From contig NZ_BAGC01000033.1 in NCBI RefSeq assembly GCF_000308655.1, positions 186,001 to 250,000 on the forward strand: 64,000 bases of DNA, read 5' to 3'. Positions 33,401 to 41,841 of the stretch are shown here, in pieces (within the stretch, counting starts at the first letter, position 1; the number at the start of each line of letters is the position of its first letter). The notes under the pieces are model-generated. The model ran no database searches. It was not told the origin of the DNA and saw only the letters and a program-made list of their open reading frames with translations. The position numbers and the translations under genes were made by a program. Source of the stretch: Nocardia niigatensis NBRC 100131. Its GTDB lineage: Bacteria; Actinomycetota; Actinomycetes; Mycobacteriales; Mycobacteriaceae.

Positions 33401-34799
33401 CGGCGGCTTCGCGCAGCTCCACCGCGCGCTGCCCGGCCCGCTCGGCCCGGGTGCGCTCGTTGACGGCCTGGTCGACCAGGGTGAGGGCGCGGCGGACGGC
33501 GCGCACGTCGGCGTCGCGTTCCTCCGCGTGGGAACGGACGGTGGTGGTGAGATGGTCGGCGCGGGCCGATTCGGGGAGGGTGGTCCAGAGGATGCCGGCT
33601 TCCTCTGCCGCGGAACGCAATTCGTCCTCGCCCCGGGACAGCGCGGAGGCGGCATTGGCGACAGCTGCCTGGGCGCGTTCGGACTCCTCGAGACGCTGGT
33701 CCACGGTCTGCCGTGACTTGAGCGCCTTGTCGCTGTGCACCGCGGCGGAGGTTTCCAGGCGGCGGACGGCGTCGGCGAGATCGTCGAGCTGCTGCTTGCC
33801 CTCGTAGGCGCTGGACCGCTGCAGGGTTTCGCGGTCGGCCAGGGCCTGCTCGTAGGCACGGTCGGCGTCCTCGGCGCGGGTCTCGGCGGCCGCGCGCTCG
33901 GTGTCGCGGCGCTTGCGCAGGGCCGCGGCCGCGTGCAGGGCGGTGCTCGCGTGGGTGACCGCGTCCAGGCGGGTCCGCACCTGGTCGATGTCGGTCTTCG
34001 CCTGCACGGCAAGGTATTTGTGGTAGACCCTGACGAAATCACGGGTCGCGGAGTCGGCCTGGACCAGGCCCTCCAGGGTGCGGCCCACCTCCTCCATATC
34101 GCTGAAGGAGCGCGCGGCGTCCAGGATCAGCTGATCGTCGAGCGGGCGCAGGCCATCGGTGAGCGCCTGCGAGAGCCCGCGCGGATCCAGGTTCTTGGCC
34201 AGCTGCGGGCGGCGCAGCGTCAGAATCAGATTGATGAGCTGGTCGTAGCGCTGCTGCCCGAGCCCGAACATGCGGGCGTCGATGGCATTGCGGTACTCGA
34301 CCGGCCGGTCCACGATGGCGTCGGAGCCGATCTGCTCGGCCAGCTGCTTGCGGGTCAGCGGCCGGTCGTCGGGGCCCAGCAGCGAGAAGTCCACGCCGAC
34401 CCGGCCGTCGGCGACGAAATACCAGCGCGTCACCTTGTCGTTGGAGCGGGTGGCGCGCATGCCGATGCCGATGGTCACCGTCTCCGGCTCGGCCCAGCTG
34501 CCGCGCGCGAACTCCATCCACACGTACGAGTAGGCCGATTCCTGCTTGCGGTACAGCAGGTTCGACTTCATGGTGCGCTCTTCGCCCGCGAACGGATTGA
34601 GCCGGCGCGGCTCGATCCGCCCGTCCAGCACGAACGGGAACAGCACCTCGAGGGCCTTGGTCTTGCCCGAGCCGTTGGGCCCGCGCAGCACGATGCGCCC
34701 GTCCGCGAAGCAGAACTCCTGGTCGCGGTAGTCCCACAGGTTGATGATGCCCGCCCGGGTGGGGACGAAGCGCACTCCACCGTGAATGTGGTCGGCCAT
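30438..34799 (-). CDS. jetC: SMC-like ATPase of a Wadjet/MksB-type complex (TIGR02680 family), JetC-like
   Basis: A 1453-residue protein. Walker A is GPNGSGKT at residues 40-47, after FVPTRAGIINLWDY. A very long Ala/Glu/Arg-rich coiled coil fills about residues 340-1250, with a low-complexity insertion near 560-600. The ABC signature LSGGEQ lies about residue 1306, with a Walker-B-like LALDEAFAGVD near 1345. This is the TIGR02680 branch of SMC/MukB-like motors. In Wadjet systems the motor extrudes DNA loops and the complex restrains plasmids. ATG overlaps the previous stop by one base. An upstream extension of the open frame is antisense and was not used. Confidence 0.88.
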   Translation of the reverse strand: MADHIHGGVRFVPTRAGIINLWDYRDQEFCFADGRIVLRGPNGSGKTKALEVLFPFVLDGRIEPRRLNPFAGEERTMKSNLLYRKQESAYSYVWMEFARGSWAEPETVTIGIGMRATRSNDKVTRWYFVADGRVGVDFSLLGPDDRPLTRKQLAEQIGSDAIVDRPVEYRNAIDARMFGLGQQRYDQLINLILTLRRPQLAKNLDPRGLSQALTDGLRPLDDQLILDAARSFSDMEEVGRTLEGLVQADSATRDFVRVYHKYLAVQAKTDIDQVRTRLDAVTHASTALHAAAALRKRRDTERAAAETRAEDADRAYEQALADRETLQRSSAYEGKQQLDDLADAVRRLETSAAVHSDKALKSRQTVDQRLEESERAQAAVANAASALSRGEDELRSAAEEAGILWTTLPESARADHLTTTVRSHAEERDADVRAVRRALTLVDQAVNERTRAERAGQRAVELREAAAAELAEAEAGVALARSNTAVSLRDWWDTHRDVYGPIRTGLFEALDGALGQVGSEHAPRPDSGGRRSAKSGAEPAEASEDGSVPATPAEVLAERTEPLTEEIRARRQEARTRAAQATVRAGELRAEREQVAAERDDAPPAFEARADVRPERAGAPLWRLVRFADDVGARDAAGIEAALQAANLLDAWVCADSELPEHASDQFLVPLPIAERPAGPTLASVLVVEEDTEALTVPRETVAAVLASIALHSVTGNGSAITDGDASALGHKASGADAQPITDTGGVTIATDGRFRQGVHAGRHFKADAEFIGATARARRREVRLAELAAAIETALGEADTAEAEERAATEELGRISAAAKALPRTTAITAALRSVAEAAGMLRSRSEAAGQAERDLDQAVAEYTNADKKVRAIAADHRAPRDPAELDALAAAVRHFENGGTALLRLRGDHQREHERAREAADRLEESKDLAEAFAEEAAAARAGYEEQLRKLETLREALGAGAADIDRELEAAREKIDAARAEQKAARKAAAEAIEAVGTAEGAHRAAHDTLGTALAELLSDVRHLAPYARPDLLSLLGAPSDSRWPSSDAAWSTPEQLLYRIENGDPEQEPTVLPAEVSTLFENLAAATASVRAGEAARKSTRSAVTTALQEFDAALTAARQDYRLHWDAADGLTVVQVHDDHGLSTLADFAERIGGARRDQELLLTDAERRILEDALLTGLAQQIHERTSDARDLISRMGAEMKQRRMSSGNTIGVHWVLADNLAEPARAVCKLLDRDSADLTPEDLSTIRAYFAAEIRTARAAHPERSFPEILAATLDYRTWRIFSFTIVTADGTEDRLTVARHSALSGGEQSVSLHLPLFAAAHVMLDSADPQAPRLLALDEAFAGVDDNGRSELLGLSVQFDLDLFMTGYDLWITYPHVPACAHYDLAHSAAENTVSATLLVWDSDDLLAEHDGTDLTAALGSPNRRRLPHGLEGAIPLDEELETTS

Positions 34800-36202
34800 C
34801 AGTTCCCGGATCCCTTCTCTGTCGAGCTGTCCGCGCCGAGTTGCGTGGGGGAGATGAACAATTCGGTCTCCGCGCGGGTGCGGATGGTGACGATGGCGCC
34901 CCGGTAGCGGGCCAGCGCGGGCAGGATGAGCAGGCCGCCGTCGACCGGCTCCACCAGCCGCAGCCGTTCCAGCAGCGACACCGCCTCGGCGGTCAGGCCC
35001 GGCACATCGGCCTGCCACTGGGCGGCGAACGTATTGCCGTAACGGCCGGTGAGCATCTGCACGGTGTCGCGGATCCAGGACGACTCGAGGAACGGGAAGT
35101 CGGGGATCTCGGGCTCTTCGGGCTCGCCGTCCGAATCCTCATGGGGCCCTGAGACATCGAACGGATCGGCCAGCGGCGCGAACACGGTGCTCGACGGAAT
35201 GGCGGAATCGAGTTGCTCCACCAGATCCGTGAGCGGGCGGTCCGGGCGCGGCCGGCGTTCGACCGGGTTGTCGATATCCAGCACCAGGTCCGCGATCTCA
35301 CCCGCCAGCAGCAGCGCCACCTGCGCGAGCGTGCCGGTACCCGGGAACCGGATGTCCGAGAGCCGTCCCGAACTGTCGATCAGCGCAACGCCTTCCGCGC
35401 GCCGCTCCGCCCGCAGCCCGGTGAGGGATTCGACCTCGGCGACGAGTTTCTCCTGGGCCAGCAGCGAGCGCTGCGGCTCGTGGAGCTCGTCGGCGTAGAC
35501 CACGGGTTGCTCGACCAGCGCCCGGCGGACCTGGCGGGCCGCCGAAGCCATTGCGGGGGAACGGGTGTCGGCTCCACCCGGCTCTTCGCCGAGGAGTCCG
35601 GTGACACTCTGGAGGTGCTGCAGGGTGCGCGGCGGACGGAACAGGGCGAAGACAACCGACCGGTCGATGTCGTACAGCGCCTCGCCGGCTTCGGGGTCGT
35701 GCGCCCAGCCTCCGGCGTCGCCGTCGGCCAGGGTGACGGCGCCGCGCGCGGCCAGCCAGCCGACCGCGTCCACGAAGGCATCGCGATCTGCCGCCCGGTC
35801 GGGCGCGAGCTCCAGCCCGTCGACCCGTTCGGTGTAGGCGGCCACCTGATCGGCCATCTCCGACAACGTGATTTGATCCCCGGCCCGGCCGAGCGCGGCC
35901 AGCGCCAGCGCGAGATACGCGTAGCGGCGGCGATCGAACACGCGGTCGCCGGTGGTCCGGGCGGGCCGCCCGGCATCGAGGTGATCCAGCACCGGGAACA
36001 GCCGGGCCGTGGTCTCGGTGACCTCGAGGCGATACCCGAACAGCTCGGCCAGATCCTCGCGCAGTTCCGTCGCCCACCGCCGGAGCAGCGGCAGCGCAAT
36101 GCGATCCGGGTAGGTGCGGGTGACGAGGTGGTTGGCGAGGATCACCCGCGCGGCACGCTGGTAGCTGTCCAGTGCCAGTGAATCGATACTCCGGGCGTGC
36201 AT
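34799..36202 (-). CDS. jetB: TIGR02678/DUF2398 protein, JetB-like (KITE-type) subunit
   Basis: A 467-residue soluble protein recognised by context and by RAARVILANHLVTRTYPD and DRRRYAYLALALAALGRAGDQI, characteristic of TIGR02678 (DUF2398). It is predicted to be the winged-helix KITE-type partner that bridges the kleisin and the SMC arms. An acidic linker (EDSDGEPEEPEIPDF) precedes the C-terminal winged helix. The start ATG overlaps the JetA stop by one base and its own stop overlaps jetC by one base, so the three subunits are made in a coupled, stoichiometric way. Confidence 0.85.
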   Translation of the reverse strand: MHARSIDSLALDSYQRAARVILANHLVTRTYPDRIALPLLRRWATELREDLAELFGYRLEVTETTARLFPVLDHLDAGRPARTTGDRVFDRRRYAYLALALAALGRAGDQITLSEMADQVAAYTERVDGLELAPDRAADRDAFVDAVGWLAARGAVTLADGDAGGWAHDPEAGEALYDIDRSVVFALFRPPRTLQHLQSVTGLLGEEPGGADTRSPAMASAARQVRRALVEQPVVYADELHEPQRSLLAQEKLVAEVESLTGLRAERRAEGVALIDSSGRLSDIRFPGTGTLAQVALLLAGEIADLVLDIDNPVERRPRPDRPLTDLVEQLDSAIPSSTVFAPLADPFDVSGPHEDSDGEPEEPEIPDFPFLESSWIRDTVQMLTGRYGNTFAAQWQADVPGLTAEAVSLLERLRLVEPVDGGLLILPALARYRGAIVTIRTRAETELFISPTQLGADSSTEKGSGN

Positions 36203-37851
36203 CAGCCGACCTCCCCGCCACTGTCGCCCCGGCCGGTCCCGGCCGGTCCCGGCCGGTCGGCGGACGTGGTGGGCGCGGCCGATGAATCTCTGGACGGCAC
36301 AGGGGATTTGCGGCTTCGGATGGCTGTGGTCTCGCGAACCTCGAGACGGCGGCCGTTGAGGTGCAGCACGCCCTTGGAGGTGCGGACCAGTGTCGAGCCC
36401 GGATGCTCGGAGACGGTCAGGGTCACGCCGTTGTCCGAGCCGGAGGTGCCGGGCACGCGGCCGCTGACCGGCACCCACGCCGTGGACGCGGCGTCCAGCA
36501 GCTTGAGCAGCACCTCGGTCTCGCCCTCGTCGAGCTCCCGGTGGTGGAGGTCGGCGGCGGCCAGGGACCGCGCGGCGTCGGCGCGGGCGCGTTGCGCCTC
36601 GAGCTGCACCTGCCGCAGCCGGCGGATCCCGGCGTCATTGCGCTGCAGTCGCGCGGGCGCGCCCGGCGTCGGCGGCCGGCCGGTCTCGGCGAGGGTGCGG
36701 GCGATCTCCAATGGCGGTGCGTCCCACCAGGATCGGATGGCCGGAATCACATCGGCGTCCGGATGTTGCATGGCCAGGTGGCGCGGGCGGCCCAGACCGA
36801 ACACCGCGTCGTAGAGGGCGTGGGCCGCGTCGGCGGTCGGCGCGGCGGTGAACCAGCCGGCCAGGTGTCGCAGCGCGGATTCCCGGCTGACTCCGCCCTT
36901 GCGGGTCTCGGTCACGCGCCGCAGCAGCGACAGCACGGCGGCGATGGCGCTCATGGTGGCCTCGCGCAGTCGCTCGCACTCGGTGAGCCCGCCCTCGTCG
37001 TCACTGATGAACCAGCCCCGCAGGCCGTGCCAGCGTGCCCGCCAATCCGCTTGGCGCTCCGCGGTATTCAGCAGCACCCGCTCGTCGCAGTGGGCCGCGC
37101 GCCCGATGAGGTCCTCGACCCCGGTGTGCTCGACCTCGCGGATTGCGGCGGCCAGCCGCGGCGCGAAACGCGCCAGGTCCATGGAGAATTCGCGCATGTG
37201 CGCCAGTAGCGCGTCCTTGTGCGCGAGGAACGCCTCGGGCGTGGCCTCGGTGGTGCGCACCAGATCGCCGAGCGTGAGATAGAAGTGCGCCGCCCGCTCG
37301 GCCAGATCCGAGAGTGCCCGGTCCAGCCGGTTCAGCACCCGGTAGACGCGCGGCGCGTCGGCGCTCTTGTTCGCCTCGGCGAGGGTGTGCAGATCGGCGA
37401 GCAACTCGGGCAGCACGAGCCGCGAGAGCGCGGCCTCGTCGAGCCGGGCCTCCAGCACATCCGAAACCGCCCGATAGGCCTGGTAACCCGCCTGGGAGAA
37501 CTGATAGACGAAATGCCGGTTCCGGTACTCGGCGAGGGTGGCCGCCCGGGTCCCGTCGTAACTGCGTTCCAGCACGCCCCACTGATGCAACTGCTCCAGC
37601 AGCGGGCCCACCTCGGTGGCGGTCAACGCGGGCGCGCCCGGGCAACGATTGAGCGTGTCGGCGACGTCGGAGGCGTGCAACAGCACCACGTAGGCGGCGC
37701 GGGCGGTGTCGAAGGCCCGCAACACCCACAGGTAATCGGCCCGTTTCTCGGCGGTGGCGAAGGAGAACAGGCGCAGCCGGTCGGCGTGCGGAATCTCCTC
37801 GGACCCGACCCCCCTCGGGTCGGGCAGCAATCCGTCAGCGGACTCGGTCAC
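36202..37851 (-). CDS. jetA: TIGR02677/DUF2397 protein, JetA-like (kleisin) subunit
   Basis: A 549-residue protein beginning with a winged-helix region (ADYLWVLRAFDTARAAYVV, EVGPLLEQLHQWGVLE) and continuing helical, as in TIGR02677/DUF2397, the kleisin-like subunit of this SMC cassette. The C-terminal ~40 residues are low-complexity (Pro/Gly/Ser/Arg) and are encoded over a tandem 10-base repeat (GGCCGGTCCC at 36231-36258). The GTG start at 37851 has TAACCT seven bases upstream and no ribosome site, so the operon probably begins as a leaderless mRNA. It is first in jetA-jetB-jetC. Confidence 0.85.
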   Translation of the reverse strand: MTESADGLLPDPRGVGSEEIPHADRLRLFSFATAEKRADYLWVLRAFDTARAAYVVLLHASDVADTLNRCPGAPALTATEVGPLLEQLHQWGVLERSYDGTRAATLAEYRNRHFVYQFSQAGYQAYRAVSDVLEARLDEAALSRLVLPELLADLHTLAEANKSADAPRVYRVLNRLDRALSDLAERAAHFYLTLGDLVRTTEATPEAFLAHKDALLAHMREFSMDLARFAPRLAAAIREVEHTGVEDLIGRAAHCDERVLLNTAERQADWRARWHGLRGWFISDDEGGLTECERLREATMSAIAAVLSLLRRVTETRKGGVSRESALRHLAGWFTAAPTADAAHALYDAVFGLGRPRHLAMQHPDADVIPAIRSWWDAPPLEIARTLAETGRPPTPGAPARLQRNDAGIRRLRQVQLEAQRARADAARSLAAADLHHRELDEGETEVLLKLLDAASTAWVPVSGRVPGTSGSDNGVTLTVSEHPGSTLVRTSKGVLHLNGRRLEVRETTAIRSRKSPVPSRDSSAAPTTSADRPGPAGTGRGDSGGEVG

Positions 37852-37858
37852 CGGGAGA

Positions 37859-37864
37859 AGGTTA
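37859..37864 (-). promoter_or_regulatory. -10 box of a leaderless promoter for the SMC operon
   Basis: TAACCT on the minus strand with a 7-base spacer to the GTG of the JetA-like gene. Confidence 0.6.
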
Positions 37865-37953
37865 GTACTCCCGCCCGACCGGTTCGGAATCGTGCCGAGT
37901 GTCGGCGCGCCTGATCCGGCCCCGGTGACCGATTCCGGGTCCGCGAGGGCGGG

Positions 37954-38526
37954 TCAGCTGCCGAGCGCGGCCACGCCCGCCTGCGCGAACTTCTCGTCCT
38001 GATCGCCGCTCGGCGCGCCCGCGACACCGATGCCCGCGATCGGAGCGCCGCCCTTGGCGGCCACCGGGGCGCCACCCGCCAGGAACAGGGTGCCCTTGAT
38101 GCCGGCCAGGTGCGGCGCGTTGTCGAGGCGCTTGGCCAGCTGCGAGGTCGGCGCGTTCCAGGAGACGGCCGTGAACGCCTTCTCCTGTGCCGACGAGTAG
38201 GACTGCGGCCCGGCGCCGTCACCGCGCAGCGTGACGAGGGTGTTGCCGTCGCGATCCACCACGGCGACCGTCACGTGCTGGTTCTCCTTCACCGCGGCGT
38301 CCAGGGCGGCCTGCGCGGCCTTGGTGGCGGCGGCAACGGTCAGATGGGTGCTCTGCTGCAGGTTGCCGTCGGCGACATCGGCGGCCACGGGGGCCTTGCT
38401 GCCCGGATCCGGATCCTGCGCGTTCACCGACACCACGCCGATCACGCCGGCGGCCACCACCGCCGCGGCCGCGCCGCCGATGCCGAGGCGCTTGCGGTTG
38501 GAGTTGGTCTGCTGCGGGGTGGTCAT
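37954..38526 (-). CDS. hbpS: HbpS/GlcG-family extracellular haem-binding protein
   Basis: A 190-residue protein with an N-terminal membrane signal (RKRLGIGGAAAAVVAAGVIG, ending near SVNA). The mature domain is of the HbpS/GlcG (DUF336) type: LTVAAATKAAQAALDAAVKE, VAVVDRDGNTLVTLRGDGAG, AFTAVSWNAPTSQLAKR and GGAPIAGIGVAGAPSGDQDE. In Streptomyces the octameric HbpS binds haem and iron outside the cell and modulates the SenS sensor kinase. A SenS/SenR-like pair is divergent from this gene here. ATG follows GGAGGACATC. Confidence 0.85.
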   Translation of the reverse strand: MTTPQQTNSNRKRLGIGGAAAAVVAAGVIGVVSVNAQDPDPGSKAPVAADVADGNLQQSTHLTVAAATKAAQAALDAAVKENQHVTVAVVDRDGNTLVTLRGDGAGPQSYSSAQEKAFTAVSWNAPTSQLAKRLDNAPHLAGIKGTLFLAGGAPVAAKGGAPIAGIGVAGAPSGDQDEKFAQAGVAALGS

Positions 38527-38760
38527 GATGTCCTCCACTGACTCTGGGGTGAAAGCTGTTCGCTCCGTTCGTCTTCCAGCTTGTTGCCAGGCAGCGCCCG
38601 GCACGTCGGCGTAGTGGCTGGGAACTGGTGCGCGGTCCAGTTGACCCCCGTATCGACCGATCGGATGACCCGCGGAGCGGACCGGGCACGGCAGAATGAC
38701 AGTGTTTGTCCTTGCCACGGGTGTTGTGCGCCCACGTCGCTGTCGCCGAGGAGGTGCCCC

Positions 38761-39936
38761 ATGGAGTCCGAAGACGAGGTGAGCGTGCCGCCCCGCGACG
38801 ACGCCCGGCTGCTGGGCACCATCGTGCACAGTGCCTTCTACGTTCTGCTGGCGGCGTCGATGCTGCGCTTCGTGCTCCGGCATCCCGAGAGCGCGCGCAT
38901 GCCGTGGGTGATCGGACTCTCGCTCGCACTGGCCGTGCTCTATGTCCTGAGCGAACTGCGCGCCTCGCGTCAGGTGCCGCTGTTCGGGCTGCTGGTGACC
39001 GCGTGGGCGGTATTGGTCGTGCTGGCACCCAGTTTCGCGTGGTGCGCGGTGCCGCTGCTCTACACCGGTCTGCGGATCCTGCCGCTGCGCCTCGCGCTCG
39101 CGCTGGTCGCCGGGCTGACCGCGCTGGTCGTCTTCGCGCAGCTGAAGCTCGCGGGCTGGGCCGACCCGAATCTGCTGCTGGCCCCGCCCGCCGTGGCCGC
39201 GCTCGGTACCGCGCTGTTCGTCGGCCTGCTGCGGCAGACCGAACGGCAGGCCGCGCTCATCGACGACCTGCGCGCCACCCGCCGCGAACTCGCGGCCACC
39301 GAACGCCGCGAAGGCACCCTCGCCGAACGGCAGCGCCTGGCCATGGAGATCCACGACACCCTGGCCCAGGGGCTTTCGAGTCAGCGCATGCTGCTGCAAG
39401 CGGCCGACCGGATCTGGGACACCGAACCGGGGCAGGCCCGTGAGCATGTGCGCAGCGCGGCGGCCGTCGCCGAATACAACCTCGCCGAGGCCCGGCGCTT
39501 CGTGCACGACCTCACGCCCACCGACCTGGCCGCGGGCGGGTCGCTGGTCGCGGCGTTGCGGGCGATGGCCGACCGGGAGGGCGGCGAGTCACTCGCCGTG
39601 CGAGTCCATGTCGAGGGCGCGCCGGTCGGGTTGCCCGCGGGCGTGGAGGCCGCGGTCCTGCGCATCGCGCAGGGGGCGTTGGCGAATGCGCGCGAGCATG
39701 CCGCCGCGACGGTGGTCACCATCACCCTCACCGAGCTCGGCGACCGCCTCGTCCTCGACATCGCGGACGACGGAAAGGGTTTCGACCCCGCCGCGACCGC
39801 CACGACGGCCGATCGCGGCCACGGCCTGCCCGCCATGCGCGCCCGCCTGCGTCAGCTGGGCGGCACCCTCACCGTCGAATCGGCACCCGGAGACGGTACC
39901 GTAGTCTCCGCCGAGATCCCCCTGGAGCGGCCGTGA
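38761..39936 (+). CDS. senS: Membrane histidine kinase, SenS-like (HisKA_3 type)
   Basis: A 391-residue kinase with about five transmembrane helices between residues 20 and 160 and short external loops. The dimerisation/phosphoacceptor helix reads RLAMEIHDTLAQGLSSQ, with His198 as phosphorylation site. The GHKL ATPase has ANAREHA (N box), IADDGKGF and GHGLPAMRARL. The lack of a large extracellular domain fits a kinase that senses through a partner protein, and an HbpS-like gene is divergent 234 bases away. ATG 38761 follows GAGGAGGTG. It overlaps the response-regulator gene by four bases. Confidence 0.85.
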   Translation: MESEDEVSVPPRDDARLLGTIVHSAFYVLLAASMLRFVLRHPESARMPWVIGLSLALAVLYVLSELRASRQVPLFGLLVTAWAVLVVLAPSFAWCAVPLLYTGLRILPLRLALALVAGLTALVVFAQLKLAGWADPNLLLAPPAVAALGTALFVGLLRQTERQAALIDDLRATRRELAATERREGTLAERQRLAMEIHDTLAQGLSSQRMLLQAADRIWDTEPGQAREHVRSAAAVAEYNLAEARRFVHDLTPTDLAAGGSLVAALRAMADREGGESLAVRVHVEGAPVGLPAGVEAAVLRIAQGALANAREHAAATVVTITLTELGDRLVLDIADDGKGFDPAATATTADRGHGLPAMRARLRQLGGTLTVESAPGDGTVVSAEIPLERP

Positions 39937-40568
39937 CCGAAACCCCTGTCCGCCTGGTGATCTGCGACGATCACGTGGTCGTGCGCGCCGGACTGCGCGC
40001 CCTGCTGGCCAGCGCGCCCCGCATCGACGTCATCGGCGAGGCGGGCAGCGGCCCGGAGGTCGTCGCCCTCGCCGAGAGTCTGCGCCCGGACGTCGTGCTC
40101 ATGGACCTCCAGCTCGGCGGCGACATGGACGGCATCGAGGCCACCCGGCGCATCACCTCCGGTGCTGGTGCGGCCCCGTATGTTCTGGTGCTCACCACCT
40201 ATGACACCGACGCCGACATCACCCGCGCCATCGCGGCCGGCGCGACCGGCTATCTGCTCAAGGCCGAACGGCCCGAGGAGCTGTTCGCGGCGATTCACGC
40301 TGCGGCGCAAGGACGTACGGCACTCTCGCCGCCCGTCGCGGATCGGGTCCTCAACCGGATGCGAAATCCGCAGCCCGCGTTGACAGCCCGGGAACTGGAC
40401 ATCCTCGGCCAGCTGTCCCAGGGGCTGGGGAATCGGGAGATCGCGCGGGCGCTCCACGTCAGCGAGGCGACCGTGAAGACCCATCTCGGCCGGATCTACG
40501 ACAAGCTGGGCGTCGACAATCGCGCCGCGGCCGTGGCGGTGGCCACTGCGCAGCGACTCCTGAAGTGA
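39933..40568 (+). CDS. senR: NarL/LuxR-type response regulator, SenR-like
   Basis: A 211-residue regulator. The receiver domain has acidic pocket CDDH, phosphoacceptor Asp58 (VVLMDLQ), the switch Thr in LTTYDT and the Lys in YLLKAERP. A LuxR-type HTH occupies about residues 148-205 (LTAREL, QGLGNREIARALHVSEATVK). GTG at 39933 shares GTGA with the kinase stop, so the two are co-translated. By analogy with Streptomyces SenR it may control haem/redox defence genes including the divergent hbpS-like gene. The next gene converges one base later. Confidence 0.9.
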   Translation: MTETPVRLVICDDHVVVRAGLRALLASAPRIDVIGEAGSGPEVVALAESLRPDVVLMDLQLGGDMDGIEATRRITSGAGAAPYVLVLTTYDTDADITRAIAAGATGYLLKAERPEELFAAIHAAAQGRTALSPPVADRVLNRMRNPQPALTARELDILGQLSQGLGNREIARALHVSEATVKTHLGRIYDKLGVDNRAAAVAVATAQRLLK

Positions 40569-40569
40569 G

Positions 40570-41841
40570 TCACACCCCTTTGGGCGCGGCCTGCCGCATG
40601 AACCCGAAGAGATACCCGGCCACCCGGCGCATCTGAATCTCCTCGCTGCCCTCGGTGATCCGATACCGCCGGTGATGCCGGTAGATGTGCTCGAACGGCG
40701 TGTGCCGTGAATAGCCGAGCCCGCCGTGAATCTGCATCGCGCGATCGGCGGCCTCACAGCACAGCCGGTTGGACCAGTAGTTGCACATGGACACCTGCGC
40801 GGACTGTGTGAACGGCCCGTAGCGGTCCATGGCCCACGCGGTCTTGTGGATCAGACTCCGGAGCATCTCGCACTGGGTGCTCAGCTCCACCAGCGGGAAC
40901 TGGATCGCCTGATTGGCGGCCAGGGGAGTCCCGAAGGTCTTGCGCTCCTTGGCATACGCGATCGACCGATCGATACAGTACTGCGCCGCTCCGAGACTGG
41001 ACGCCGCCTGCCGGAGCCGGTTCTCGTTGAAGAAATGCTGCACGACCGCCAGCCCGCGGCCCTCCTTGCCGAAGATCGCGGCGTCCGGCACCCGCACATC
41101 CTTCAGGACGACGTGGGCGTGATCGGTGGGCATATTGAACGTCCAGAGAAACTCGGCGATCCGGAAGCCGGGCGTCTCAACCGGTACAAGGAAAGCGGTG
41201 ATGCCGACGGCGTCGCCCGGGCTGCCCGAAGTCCTGGCGAAGATCAGGTCGGCGTCGGCGCGGTGCATCCCGGTGTTGAAGGTCTTCTCGCCGTTGATGA
41301 TCCAGGAATCACCGTCGCGGACCGCCGTGGTCTCCATGAAGGTGGCGTCGGAGCCGTGGTCGGGTTCGGTGATCCCGAAGCCGAAGAACTTCTCGCCGGT
41401 GGCCAGCTCGCCGATCCACTCCGAGCGCTGTGCGGGCGAACCGTATTCGTGCATGAGCAGCAGCCCGACATTGTTGGCCACGATGGCGTGCTCGGTTTGC
41501 AGATCGCAGTGCAGCCCGAGGCCGCGGCGCGCCAGATGCTCACGGATGACGGCCATATCGAGATTGCTGCCGTCCCGGCCGCCGTATTCGGCGGGATAGG
41601 CGTATCGGAGGTGGCCGGCGGCGTCGGCGCGGCGACGGGCCTCGTCCAGCAGGTTCTCCCACTCGCCATGGGGAAGGCCGCCGCGATCCCAATCGGTGCG
41701 GGCGTCCTCGCGGCGGTGGTCGAAGAAGCGGATATTGTCGTCGGCCTGCTCCAGCGGGATGATCTCGCGGTCGATGAACTCGTCGAGTTCGGCCAGATAC
41801 TTCTGCAGGGCGTCGGGTAGCTCGAAATCCATGGCGGTCAT
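40570..41841 (-). CDS. Acyl-CoA dehydrogenase family protein
   Basis: A 423-residue flavoprotein. It has the N-terminal helical domain, FFGFGITEPDHGSDATFMETTA (FAD/substrate region, about 150-170), and YCIDRSIAYAKERKTFG. The C-terminal QIHGGLGYSRHTPFEHIYR and TEGSEEIQMRRVAG place the catalytic Glu as in long-chain ACADs. It should dehydrogenate an acyl-CoA with electrons passed to ETF. ATG at 41839-41841 overlaps the phosphotransferase stop (ATGA). An N-terminal insert of ~30 residues (NIRFFDHRREDARTDWD) distinguishes this actinobacterial subgroup. The acyl chain is unknown. Confidence 0.88.
   Translation of the reverse strand: MTAMDFELPDALQKYLAELDEFIDREIIPLEQADDNIRFFDHRREDARTDWDRGGLPHGEWENLLDEARRRADAAGHLRYAYPAEYGGRDGSNLDMAVIREHLARRGLGLHCDLQTEHAIVANNVGLLLMHEYGSPAQRSEWIGELATGEKFFGFGITEPDHGSDATFMETTAVRDGDSWIINGEKTFNTGMHRADADLIFARTSGSPGDAVGITAFLVPVETPGFRIAEFLWTFNMPTDHAHVVLKDVRVPDAAIFGKEGRGLAVVQHFFNENRLRQAASSLGAAQYCIDRSIAYAKERKTFGTPLAANQAIQFPLVELSTQCEMLRSLIHKTAWAMDRYGPFTQSAQVSMCNYWSNRLCCEAADRAMQIHGGLGYSRHTPFEHIYRHHRRYRITEGSEEIQMRRVAGYLFGFMRQAAPKGV

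Noticed and set aside
34800..35018. N-terminal extension of the SMC-like gene
   Set aside because: The extension overlaps the JetB-like gene in another frame, and a proper ATG with a one-base stop overlap exists at 34799.
36231..36258. Tandem 10-base units as a possible CRISPR or iteron array
   Set aside because: Only about three short contiguous units inside a coding sequence; no spacers and no replication genes.
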